From contig USDH01000079.1 in the NCBI GenBank assembly GCA_900553415.1, positions 1 through 7,135 on the forward strand: a stretch of 7,135 nt of DNA, written 5' to 3'. The notes beneath the pieces are model-generated. The model was not told where the DNA came from. It made no database searches and saw only the letters and a program-made list of their open reading frames with translations. The position numbers and the translations under genes were made by a program. Below are positions 1 through 5,317 of the stretch, one piece after another. Origin of the DNA: an uncultured Collinsella sp. GTDB lineage: Bacteria; Actinomycetota; Coriobacteriia; Coriobacteriales; Coriobacteriaceae. Position 1 is the first letter of the stretch. The number at the start of each line of letters is the position of its first letter.

Positions 1-790
1 TAGCGCCAGCCAGGATAAACTCGGCCGCATCCTCGCCCGTCATGACGCCGCCGACACCGTTGATGGGGATATCGACGGCCTGAGCGACCTCCCAGACCAT
101 GCGCACGGCGATGTGGTGGCAAAGCGGGCCAGAAAGGCCGCCCTTGGGCTTGGCCACGCGGGACTTGCGGGTATGGACGTCGATGGCCATGCCCTGGATG
201 GAGTTAATGACCGAAAGGCCGTCGGCTCCCGCGGCCTCGAGAGCCTTGGCAATCTCGGCGACGTTAACCGGAGCCATCTTGACGAACAGCGGCTTATCGG
301 TCACCTTACGGCAAGCAGCCATAACGGCAGAGGCGCCCTCGGGCGAGGAGCCCATGGCGGCACCGCCGGCGGCGATATTGGGGCAGCTCACGTTGATCTC
401 ATAGCCGGCAGCCCAGGGGCACAGCTCGACATACATCTCGAGCGCGCGGACAAACTCGTCAACGGAATGGCCGGCGACCTGACAGATGACCTGGCAGCCG
501 TCCTTGGACAGCTGTTCGAGCCACGGACCGGACTCACGGGCAAAGGCGGCCACGCCGGGGTTCTGAAGGCCCACGGAGTTGATCATGCCGCCGGGAATCT
601 CGGCCATGCGGGGCGCGGGGTTGCCGGGCCAGGGCTCGGCAGCGCAGCCCTTGGTGGTGATGGCACCCAGCTGGGAGACATCAAAGAAGTTCTGGAACTG
701 CCAACCGTAGCCAAAGGTACCGGCTGCGGTGTTGATGGGGTTCTGCATCTTGACGCCGCCGAAATCGACGGCCATGTTCACGGTACCCAC
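1..790 (-). CDS. pyrD: Dihydroorotate dehydrogenase, class 1B catalytic subunit (partial, 3' end outside window)
   Basis: This is the FMN-containing catalytic subunit that oxidises dihydroorotate to orotate, the fourth step of UMP synthesis, in the cytoplasm. About 263 codons are present, out of roughly 300-310 usual for the family. Visible blocks are an N-terminal NPI-x-TAAGTFGYG (residues 17-29), the substrate loop NSVGLQNPG (71-79), NVSCPN with the catalytic-base cysteine expected of class 1 enzymes (Cys136), VKMAP, a NS-x-x-GMAID segment, and GVGGVMTGEDAAEF near the cut end (FMN phosphate site). The pyrK partner immediately upstream supports class 1B, in which electrons pass to NAD. Start choice: AAGGTGG at 807-801 lies 10 nt before GTG 790-788, which shares one base with the pyrK stop (TAGTG). 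In-frame GTG at 781 and ATG at 775 are alternatives with poorer spacing. The TAGTG junction suggests translational coupling to pyrK. Confidence 0.95.
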   Translation of the reverse strand, partial: MGTVNMAVDFGGVKMQNPINTAAGTFGYGWQFQNFFDVSQLGAITTKGCAAEPWPGNPAPRMAEIPGGMINSVGLQNPGVAAFARESGPWLEQLSKDGCQVICQVAGHSVDEFVRALEMYVELCPWAAGYEINVSCPNIAAGGAAMGSSPEGASAVMAACRKVTDKPLFVKMAPVNVAEIAKALEAAGADGLSVINSIQGMAIDVHTRKSRVAKPKGGLSGPLCHHIAVRMVWEVAQAVDIPINGVGGVMTGEDAAEFILAGA

Positions 791-1581
791 TAGAAGACCA
801 CCACCTTGGAAGCATCGAACACGGGGCCGCACATGCAGGCGCCCTTCATACCGTCGACCGTCTCGACATTGCAGGTGTTGCAGGCGCCAAAGCCACAGCT
901 CATCATGCGCTCGAGGGACACCTCGCAGTACGCACCGGCCTCAGCGGCAGCGGCGGCGACTTTCTTCATCATGACAGCGGGGCCGCAGCTGGCCACATAG
1001 TCGTAGCCGCCCTCGCCGAGCAGCTCGGCTGCCGGGTCGGTGCAAAAACCGTGCGTGCCCAGCGTGCCATCGTCGGTGCACACGTTAACCGTGGCGCCCA
1101 GCGCGCGGAACTCATCGACACCCACGGCCTTGGAAGCGGTGCCAAAGCCCAGGCAAACGTCGACATCCACGCCCTGCTCGACAAGCTTGCCGGCGAGGCA
1201 GAGCACGGGCGGAACGCCGATGCCGCCCGCCACGAGCAGCGCCTTCCTGGTGCCCTCGGGAACAAGCCAGCCGCGGCCGCCAGGGCCCAACAGGTTGGAC
1301 TTGGAGCCGGGGGCCATCTGCGATAGACGACGGGTGTCGTCGCCCACGACGGCGTACCACAGCTCGACGGTACCGGCCTGGGCGTCGGCGCGATAGAAGC
1401 TCAGGGGCACGCGAAGCAGCGAGGACGCATCACCGGGCACGGCGATGTTCACAAACTGACCGGGCTTGAGCGCACTAGCAAGCTTGGGGGCCGAGATGAC
1501 GAGCGAGAAGATGCCGTCGGCGATCTCCTGGTTCGAGACGACCTCGAAGTCGTGCATGCGTGCAGTGGAAGGTGTGGGCAT
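790..1581 (-). CDS. pyrK: Dihydroorotate dehydrogenase electron transfer subunit (FAD, [2Fe-2S])
   Basis: A 263-residue ferredoxin-reductase-like subunit that carries electrons from the FMN of PyrD through a [2Fe-2S] cluster and FAD to NAD+. Visible features in order: a beta-barrel FAD domain with RVPLS (residues 57-61), GPGGRGW (99-105), a nucleotide-binding AGGIGVPP (118-125), CGP in the NAD domain, and a C-terminal cluster loop with Cys229, Cys234, Cys237 and Cys249 (C-x4-C-x2-C-x11-C) followed by GPVF. Length is normal for the family (about 250-260). ATG 1581 is preceded by GGAG at 1590-1587 with 5-nt spacing. ATG at codon 9 (MHDFEVV) is a less likely start. The gene follows pyrC after a 92-nt gap holding two hairpins and shares one base with pyrD. 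An extra Cys251 sits where other members often have a non-cysteine residue. Confidence 0.95.
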   Translation of the reverse strand: MPTPSTARMHDFEVVSNQEIADGIFSLVISAPKLASALKPGQFVNIAVPGDASSLLRVPLSFYRADAQAGTVELWYAVVGDDTRRLSQMAPGSKSNLLGPGGRGWLVPEGTRKALLVAGGIGVPPVLCLAGKLVEQGVDVDVCLGFGTASKAVGVDEFRALGATVNVCTDDGTLGTHGFCTDPAAELLGEGGYDYVASCGPAVMMKKVAAAAAEAGAYCEVSLERMMSCGFGACNTCNVETVDGMKGACMCGPVFDASKVVVF

Positions 1582-1596
1582 AGACGCTCCAATCCC

Positions 1597-1612
1597 CCAT
1601 GCGATTGCATGG
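1597..1612 (-). promoter_or_regulatory. Hairpin just upstream of the pyrK ribosome binding site
   Basis: On the transcript, CCATGC-AATC-GCATGG forms a perfect 6-bp stem with a 4-nt loop, ending 6 nt before the pyrK GGAG at 1590. It could tune pyrK translation or mRNA processing. The function is inferred only from position and pairing. Confidence 0.35.
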
Positions 1613-1620
1613 TTCAGGCG

Positions 1621-1653
1621 AACAGAAAGCGCGGCACCGCAAGGGCGCCGCGC
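1621..1653 (-). terminator. Terminator-like hairpin between pyrC and pyrK
   Basis: The transcript reads GCGCGGCGCC-CTTGC-GGTGCCGCGC, a 10-bp stem with one G-U pair and a 5-nt loop, followed by the interrupted T-rich stretch TTTCTGTT. The stem is strong but the U tract is poor. Partial termination, a processing site or mRNA stabilisation are all possible. It lies 20 nt after the pyrC stop and would lower expression of pyrK-pyrD relative to pyrRBC if it terminates. Confidence 0.35.
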
Positions 1654-1673
1654 ACAAAAGCGATAAGGCTATG

Positions 1674-2963
1674 CTAGCAGATGCAGCCGTCGGCGAGCGT
1701 CTGCTTGCCGCCGACAAACACATCGGTGGCACGACCGGTGAGCGTGCGGCCGGCAAAACCGGAGTTCTCGGCGCGCGACTCGTAACCGTCCTCGCCAACC
1801 GTCCAGGTGGCAGACGCGTCGAAGACAGTCAGGTCGGCAACGGAGCCCGCCTTGACCTGAACCTGGTCGAGGCCCAGGATCTCACGCGGTTTGATGGCCA
1901 TGAGCTCGACCATGCGGCCCATGCTCATCTTGCCCGTGTTGACCAGCTCGGTGAGTACGAGCGACAGCGAGGTCTCGAGGCCGATCATGCCGAAGGGCGC
2001 AAGCTCGAACTCGCGCGCCTTCTCCCACGGAGTGTGGGGAGCGTGATCGGTGACGATAGCGTCGACGGTGCCATCGATGACGCCCTGACGGATGGCCTCG
2101 GCATCTTCCTCGGTACGCAGCGGCGGGTTGACCTTGAGCGAGGTGTTGTAGGTCTCGTCCAGGTCGTTCTCGGTCAGGAACATGTGGTGCGGGGTTGCCT
2201 CGCAGGTAACCTGAACGCCAGCGGCCTTGCCGGCACGCACGATCTCCAGGCCATGGGCGGTGGAGATGTGCTGGATGTGCAGCTTGGCACCGGTCAGCTT
2301 GGCGATCTCGATGTCGCGAGCGATCTGGAGCTCCTCGCCGACAGCCGGCCAGCCCTCGAGAGCCAGACGGGTCGAGACCTTGCCCTCATTGATCTGGCCG
2401 TGACCGACCAGGTCCTCGTCCTGGCAGTGGCTCATAAAGACCTTGCCGAACATCTTGCCGTAGTCCATGCAGCGACGGAGCATGCCCGCGCCCTGCACGC
2501 CGCGACCGTCGTCGGTGAAGGCAACGGCGCCGTGGGCGACCATATCGCCCATCTCGGACATGGCCTCGCCCTTAAGATCGCGGGTCATGGCGCCCGACGG
2601 ATAGACGCGGCAGTGACCAACCTCGGCAGCGCGGGACTTGACGAACTCCACGACGGTACCGTTATCGGTGACGGGGTCGGTGTTGGGCATGGCGCAAACG
2701 CCGGTGAAGCCGCCCTTGGCAGCTGCGCGGGTGCCGCTCTCGATGTCCTCTTTGACCTCGTAGCCGGGCTCGCGAAGGTGAACGTGCATATCCACCAGGC
2801 CGGGGACGAGGTACTTGCCGGAAAGGTCGCGGACCTCGGCTCCCTCGACGGCGAGATTCTCGCCGACCTCGGCGATCTTGTCGCCGTCAATCAGGACGTC
2901 AACGACACCGTCAAGCTCGACGGACGGGTCGACGACGTGGGCATTCTTAAGAAGCAAGGCCAT
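1674..2963 (-). CDS. pyrC: Dihydroorotase, class I (zinc amidohydrolase)
   Basis: A 429-residue enzyme that cyclises N-carbamoyl-aspartate to dihydroorotate, the third step of UMP synthesis. Residues seen: DMHVHLREPG with zinc ligands His60 and His62 and substrate Arg64, MPNTDP with Asn94, FTDDG with Asp152 (the aspartate of the B. subtilis/Aquifex-type metal site), His179 in SHCQDEDL, His232 in HIQHIST, CEATPHH (254-260), and VTDHAPH with catalytic Asp306. Length matches the roughly 425-residue bacterial class I family. ATG 2963 has an excellent GGAGGT at 2976-2971, 7 nt upstream, and begins MALLLKNAHVVDP as in homologues. The reading frame stays open further upstream to 3119, but that part lies inside pyrB and is not family sequence. 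The start overlaps the pyrB end by 17 nt, suggesting translational coupling. Confidence 0.97.
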   Translation of the reverse strand: MALLLKNAHVVDPSVELDGVVDVLIDGDKIAEVGENLAVEGAEVRDLSGKYLVPGLVDMHVHLREPGYEVKEDIESGTRAAAKGGFTGVCAMPNTDPVTDNGTVVEFVKSRAAEVGHCRVYPSGAMTRDLKGEAMSEMGDMVAHGAVAFTDDGRGVQGAGMLRRCMDYGKMFGKVFMSHCQDEDLVGHGQINEGKVSTRLALEGWPAVGEELQIARDIEIAKLTGAKLHIQHISTAHGLEIVRAGKAAGVQVTCEATPHHMFLTENDLDETYNTSLKVNPPLRTEEDAEAIRQGVIDGTVDAIVTDHAPHTPWEKAREFELAPFGMIGLETSLSLVLTELVNTGKMSMGRMVELMAIKPREILGLDQVQVKAGSVADLTVFDASATWTVGEDGYESRAENSGFAGRTLTGRATDVFVGGKQTLADGCIC

Positions 2964-3891
2964 TATCGGCACCTCCAAGCAGCAGATACAGGATAGCCAT
3001 ACGCACGCAGATACCGGCGTAGACCTGCTCCAGGATGACGGAGCGTTGCGGGTGGTCGGCCATATAGGAGTCGAACTCGACGCCGCGGTTGATGGGGCCC
3101 GGGTGGCAGATGATCGCATCGGGCTTCATGAGCTTCTCGCGGTCCTTGGTCAGGCCGAAGAGCTTGTGGTACTCACGAATGGTCGGGAACGGGGCACCCT
3201 CGAGGCGCTCCTGCTGCACGCGCAGCATGTAGACGACGTCCAGCTCGGGCAGGACGGAATCGAGATCGCTCGTCACGTGGTCGCAGCCCAGGACCTCGGG
3301 CGCCGGCGGCAGCAGCGTGCCGGGGGCGACGGCGTAAGTCTCGCAGCCCATGATCTTCAACGCGGGGATCAGCGAGCCGCAGACGCGGGAGTGCGCGATA
3401 TCGCCGACGACGGCGACCTTCAGACCGTGGAAGTCACCCTTGTGCTCCCAGATGGTGTACAGGTCGAGCAGGGCCTGCGTAGGATGGTTGTGCTTGCCGT
3501 CACCGGCGCAGATGACGCTTGCGGGCGAGTTCTGCGTGACGATGTAGGGAGCGCCGGCGTGCTTGTCGCGCACGACGATGCAGTCGATCTTATAGGCGTT
3601 GAGGGTCTCAACGGTGTCGACGAGACTCTCGCCCTTGACCGTGGAGGTCGAGGAGCCGCCAAAGTTAAGGCTGTCGGCCGAAAGACGCTTCTCGGCAAGC
3701 TCGAAGGAGCTACGGGTGCGCGTCGAGGGCTCGTTGAACATGTTGACGATGGTCTTGCCCTTGAGCGTGGGGACCTTCTTGATGGCACGCTCGTTGACCT
3801 CGGAGAACGCCTTGGCGGTCTCGAGGATGAGCTTGATGTCCTCTTCGGAGTACTCGGTAATGTCGATCAGGTGCTTATGGTTGAACGCCAC
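2947..3891 (-). CDS. pyrB: Aspartate carbamoyltransferase catalytic subunit
   Basis: A 314-residue transcarbamylase that joins carbamoyl phosphate and aspartate, the committed step of pyrimidine synthesis. Seen: FNEPSTRTRSSFE (carbamoyl-phosphate loop, Ser56-Thr57-Arg58-Thr59-Arg60), VKGES (mobile loop Lys86), VVRD (Arg108), GDGKHNHPTQ (His136, Gln139), GDIAHSRV, a YMLRVQ-x-ER aspartate-site segment and CHPGPINRGVE. Start choice: the only strong Shine-Dalgarno is GGGAGGT at 3908-3902. An in-frame GTG at 3903 lies inside that Shine-Dalgarno, so it cannot use it. GTG 3891-3889 has 10-nt spacing and gives MAFNHKHLIDI, a normal family N terminus. The pyrR stop (TAG, 3898-3896) is 4 nt before this start. 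No pyrI regulatory-subunit gene follows, so UTP control is more likely to act through PyrR than allosterically. Confidence 0.96.
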   Translation of the reverse strand: MAFNHKHLIDITEYSEEDIKLILETAKAFSEVNERAIKKVPTLKGKTIVNMFNEPSTRTRSSFELAEKRLSADSLNFGGSSTSTVKGESLVDTVETLNAYKIDCIVVRDKHAGAPYIVTQNSPASVICAGDGKHNHPTQALLDLYTIWEHKGDFHGLKVAVVGDIAHSRVCGSLIPALKIMGCETYAVAPGTLLPPAPEVLGCDHVTSDLDSVLPELDVVYMLRVQQERLEGAPFPTIREYHKLFGLTKDREKLMKPDAIICHPGPINRGVEFDSYMADHPQRSVILEQVYAGICVRMAILYLLLGGADNGLAS

Positions 3892-3895
3892 GGTA

Positions 3896-4480
3896 CTACT
3901 CACCTCCCAGCGGCGCGGAGCCCACGTGGGAACCCGGCGCGACGTCGTTGATCTCGACGGCGGTGTGGCCGTCGACTTCCTTCATATATAGGTGCACGTT
4001 CTCTTCATGCGACGAGGGAACGTTCTTGCCGACAAAATCCGGCGAGATGGGAAGCTCGCGGTGACCGCGGTCAACGAGAACTGCCAGCTCAATGCGGCTC
4101 GGACGGCCCAGGTCCATGACGGCATCCAGAGCGGCGCGAATGGTACGACCCGTATACAGGATGTCGTCCACCAGCACGACGCGTTTGCCGTCGACGCTAA
4201 AGGGAATGTTGGTGGCGTGGATCGCGGGAGCGAAATTGGTCGCATAGTCATCGCGGTAGAAGCTGATGTCGAGGCTGCCGAGCGGAACTTCGACGCCCTC
4301 GATCTCCTTGATCTCCTCGGCAAGCTTCTTTGCCAGAAGGTCGCCGCGCGTGACGATGCCGACCAGAGCGAGGTCTTCACAGCCCTCGTTGCGCTCGAGA
4401 ATCTCGTGCGCGATGCGGGTCATCGCTCGATTGACGGCGGTCTCGTCCATGATGACCGCCTTGGGGGAAGTCGTGCCCAT
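3896..4480 (-). CDS. pyrR: Bifunctional pyr operon regulator / uracil phosphoribosyltransferase
   Basis: A 194-residue type I phosphoribosyltransferase, slightly longer than the usual 180. PyrR proteins bind a hairpin in pyr mRNA when charged with UMP or UTP and reduce expression; many also make UMP from uracil and PRPP. The PRPP loop VVLVDDILYTGRT (101-113) is intact, and GIVTRGDLLAKKLAEEI (41-57) and DISFYRDDY (71-79) match the family. ATG 4480 has AAGGAG at 4490-4485 with short 4-nt spacing. It is the first long gene of the operon, 40 nt after the U8 tract of the leader terminator, so it probably autoregulates. Its 3' end carries the pyrB Shine-Dalgarno, and the pyrB start follows 4 nt after its stop. 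Confidence 0.96.
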   Translation of the reverse strand: MGTTSPKAVIMDETAVNRAMTRIAHEILERNEGCEDLALVGIVTRGDLLAKKLAEEIKEIEGVEVPLGSLDISFYRDDYATNFAPAIHATNIPFSVDGKRVVLVDDILYTGRTIRAALDAVMDLGRPSRIELAVLVDRGHRELPISPDFVGKNVPSSHEENVHLYMKEVDGHTAVEINDVAPGSHVGSAPLGGE

Positions 4481-4519
4481 CGATCTCCTTCCTCACATGT
4501 CTTGACTGCTGACACGGTC

Positions 4520-4562
4520 AAAAAAAATAGATGCCCGACCGCTCAAAGCGGACCAGACACCC
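4520..4562 (-). terminator. Intrinsic terminator (attenuator) in the pyr leader
   Basis: On the transcript a hairpin from 4562 to 4529 has a perfect core CCGCT-TTG-AGCGG. It is extended by an imperfect outer stem (GGGTG with CATCT-side bases, two mismatches, one bulge, G-U pairs) and is followed by A and eight U (4527-4520). The right arm GGGCATCT (4536-4529) is also perfectly complementary to AGATGCCC at 4610-4603, which may give a long-range base stem. It lies 40 nt upstream of the pyrR start, the classical place for an attenuator. The tract of eight T makes termination credible; the exact stem is inferred. Confidence 0.75.
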
Positions 4563-4608
4563 ACAGGAAGGGCTGCTCTTTGGCAGCTATGTAATTCCAT
4601 GTGGGCAT
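4543..4608 (-). CDS. Putative 21-residue leader peptide of the pyr operon
   Basis: ATG at 4608 is preceded by AAAGGGG (core AAGGGG 4620-4615) with 6-nt spacing, as good as the Shine-Dalgarno sites of the real genes here. The peptide starts MPTWNYIAAK and ends FLWVSGPL, then TGA at 4545-4543. The stop lies in the loop of the terminator core hairpin (CCGCT-TTG-AGCGG), so a ribosome that finishes the peptide would sit on the terminator and block it. The start codon lies inside the stem of the upstream PyrR-loop-like hairpin. No homologue is claimed. By analogy with the E. coli pyrBI leader (pyrL), translation of this ORF would favour readthrough into pyrR. Without comparative data it could be a chance ORF, but the RBS and the placement of the stop argue against that. 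Confidence 0.55.
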   Translation of the reverse strand: MPTWNYIAAKEQPFLWVSGPL

Positions 4609-4610
4609 CT
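4555..4610 (-). promoter_or_regulatory. Candidate PyrR-binding RNA hairpin in the pyr leader
   Basis: The transcript folds into a long hairpin. The base helix pairs AGATGCCCACA (4610-4600) with TGTGGGTGTCT (4565-4555), 11 pairs including two G-U. After a one-base bulge comes GGAA/TTCC (4598-4595 with 4569-4566), then an asymmetric internal loop (TTACATA against CC), a 5-bp upper stem GCTGC/GCAGC, and a hexaloop CAAAGA (4582-4577). Known PyrR-binding loops have a lower stem, an asymmetric internal bulge, a short upper stem and a hexaloop of the type CNGNGA. This one has that architecture and matches the loop at all but the third base. The helix contains the leader-peptide start codon and shares bases 4562-4555 with the terminator's left arm, so it would influence both. 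Confidence 0.55.
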
Positions 4611-4635
4611 CGTACCCCTTTAATGGTCAACGAAT

Positions 4636-4664
4636 AGTGTAGCCAACCTCGAGCGTAATTGCGA
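4636..4664 (-). promoter_or_regulatory. Possible pyr operon promoter
   Basis: TCGCAA (4664-4659), 17 nt, TACACT (4641-4636) is the best sigma-70-like pair I find upstream of the leader. It would start transcription near 4629, about 9 nt before the leader-peptide Shine-Dalgarno. The -35 match is weak (3 of 6) and the -10 is 4 of 6. The AT-rich stretch near 4711-4722 is an alternative region. Confidence 0.3.
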
Positions 4665-4734
4665 GCATAAATACAGAGCAATCCATAAACGGGCGCAGGC
4701 GCTCCATAAACCTATATATATTTGTGGGACGAGC

Positions 4735-4763
4735 TTGAAAACCTTGTTGCGAGCTGGCATAAT
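4735..4763 (+). promoter_or_regulatory. Sigma-70-type promoter upstream of rpmB
   Basis: TTGAAA (4735-4740), 17 nt, CATAAT (4758-4763): 5 of 6 matches in each hexamer with ideal spacing. Transcription would start near 4770 and give an unusually long leader of about 160 nt before rpmB. It diverges from the pyr promoter. Confidence 0.6.
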
Positions 4764-4869
4764 CCCCTCTGCTGCACGCAAATCGGATCTACGTCCAGGG
4801 CCGTAGCGTGAGCACTATCGCCAAAAGAGGAATATCTCTGTGTAGATTGCGCACAGGGAGCGACTTCTG

Positions 4870-4878
4870 TGCTATAGT
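4870..4878 (+). promoter_or_regulatory. Extended -10 promoter of rpmB
   Basis: TGC-TATAGT is an extended -10 element (TGn followed by a 5-of-6 match to TATAAT). Transcription would start near 4885, about 48 nt before rpmB. No good -35 lies at 17 nt, which extended -10 promoters tolerate. The adhE promoter in this window has the same TGC-TATNAT form. Confidence 0.5.
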
Positions 4879-4932
4879 TCAGGCTTGTTTGTTAACGCGA
4901 CATGTTCGTTTGTCGCCCAAGGAGGGTCAGTT

Positions 4933-5121
4933 ATGTCCAAAGTTTGCGAAGTTTGCGGTAAGCACCCCGTTGCCGGTCGCTCCATCAGCCACTCTCACCG
5001 CGTCACCAACCGTAAGTTCCGCCCCAACATCCAGCGCGTCTACGTCGTTGTCGATGGTCACCGTCGCAAGATGAACGTTTGCTCCACCTGCCTCAAGTCT
5101 GGCAAGGTTGCGCGCTCCTAA
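4933..5121 (+). CDS. rpmB: Large ribosomal subunit protein bL28 (zinc-ribbon form)
   Basis: A 62-residue protein of the 50S subunit, the normal size for bL28. It begins MSKVCEVCGKHPVAG and contains the conserved SHSHRVTNRKFRPN (19-32). Cys5-x2-Cys8 and Cys50-x2-Cys53 form the zinc-binding (C+) set, so it should hold one zinc; some genomes carry a cysteine-free copy used under zinc shortage, which is not seen here. ATG 4933 has AAGGAGGG at 4919-4926 with 6-nt spacing. An in-frame start at 4885 would add 16 residues that are not family sequence and lacks an RBS. The gene is monocistronic: its own promoters lie upstream and a strong terminator follows 68 nt after the stop. Confidence 0.98.
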   Translation: MSKVCEVCGKHPVAGRSISHSHRVTNRKFRPNIQRVYVVVDGHRRKMNVCSTCLKSGKVARS

Positions 5122-5189
5122 ATAAGGTCTTACCAACAAGTACCTCGGACTCTCCGGGTCAAAGACCTCGCGTTCACATAGAACTTACC

Positions 5190-5222
5190 AAAGGCGTTCT
5201 CCCCTACGGAGGGCGCCTTTTT
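5190..5222 (+). terminator. Intrinsic terminator of rpmB
   Basis: AAAGGCGTTCTCC (5190-5202), loop CCTAC, GGAGGGCGCCTTT (5208-5220), then further T: a 13-bp stem with two G-U pairs and a T5 run. On the opposite strand the two G-U pairs become A-C mismatches and the T run is only three long, so it mainly serves rpmB. The mobile element begins 4 bp after it. Confidence 0.88.
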
Positions 5223-5225
5223 GCA

Positions 5226-5276
5226 CTCATTGGGGACAGACTTACATGAGTGCTTTCACGAATTGGGGACAGACAT
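5226..5276 (+). repeat. Left inverted end of the transposase element (REP-like)
   Basis: It begins CTCATTGGGGACAGAC and ends GGGGACAGACAT. Two copies of GGGGACAGAC (5232-5241 and 5265-5274) flank the sequence ATGAGTG-CTTT-CACGAAT, a degenerate hairpin. It matches the right end in inverted orientation at 48 of 51 positions; the differences are at positions 35, 36 and 40 of the repeat. Two of these differences break the hairpin that is perfect in the right end. Confidence 0.85.
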
Positions 5277-5317
5277 GTCGCACGCAAGCGGCACACCGAC
5301 TGGCTCCGGCCCCTGCC

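Larger units (their letters stand above)
4609..4932. other. Divergent intergenic region between the pyr leader and rpmB
   Basis: No gene of its own is supported here. It holds the leader-peptide Shine-Dalgarno and tentative pyr promoter on the minus strand (4615-4664), an AT-rich stretch (4711-4722), a good sigma-70 promoter for rpmB at 4735-4763, and an extended -10 at 4870-4878. The stretch 4764-4869 is then untranslated leader for the upstream promoter. Within it is a small inverted repeat, CTGTG (4838-4842) with CACAG (4852-4856). Reading frames open across it have no matching start signals. Confidence 0.6.

Noticed and set aside
113..793. 226-codon plus-strand frame opposite pyrD
   Set aside because: The minus strand encodes unmistakable PyrD; this frame is its shadow.
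1599..2996. 465-codon open frame on the plus strand opposite pyrC
   Set aside because: It is antisense to a gene with complete family motifs. Long open frames opposite real genes are expected at this GC content, and its product is repetitive Gly/Ala/Asp/Leu-rich with no recognisable domain.
2964..3119. 52-codon N-terminal extension of pyrC
   Set aside because: This stretch is the out-of-frame 3' end of pyrB; the strong RBS at 2976-2971 and family N terminus fix the start at 2963.
2815..3951. 378-codon open frame on the plus strand opposite pyrB
   Set aside because: Antisense shadow of pyrB for the same reason; no RBS and no recognisable motif.
3992..4594. 200-codon plus-strand frame opposite pyrR and the pyr leader
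   Set aside because: It runs through the pyr terminator and leader region and has no start signal; it is a shadow of pyrR.
4493..4681. 62-codon minus-strand frame starting at TTG in the pyr leader
   Set aside because: It reads straight through the terminator and its U tract, has no Shine-Dalgarno, and is in a different frame from the well-signalled 21-codon leader ORF.
4808..5074. 88-codon plus-strand frame overlapping rpmB
   Set aside because: It overlaps most of rpmB out of frame, lacks an RBS, and its second half is a low-complexity frame-shifted reading of rpmB.
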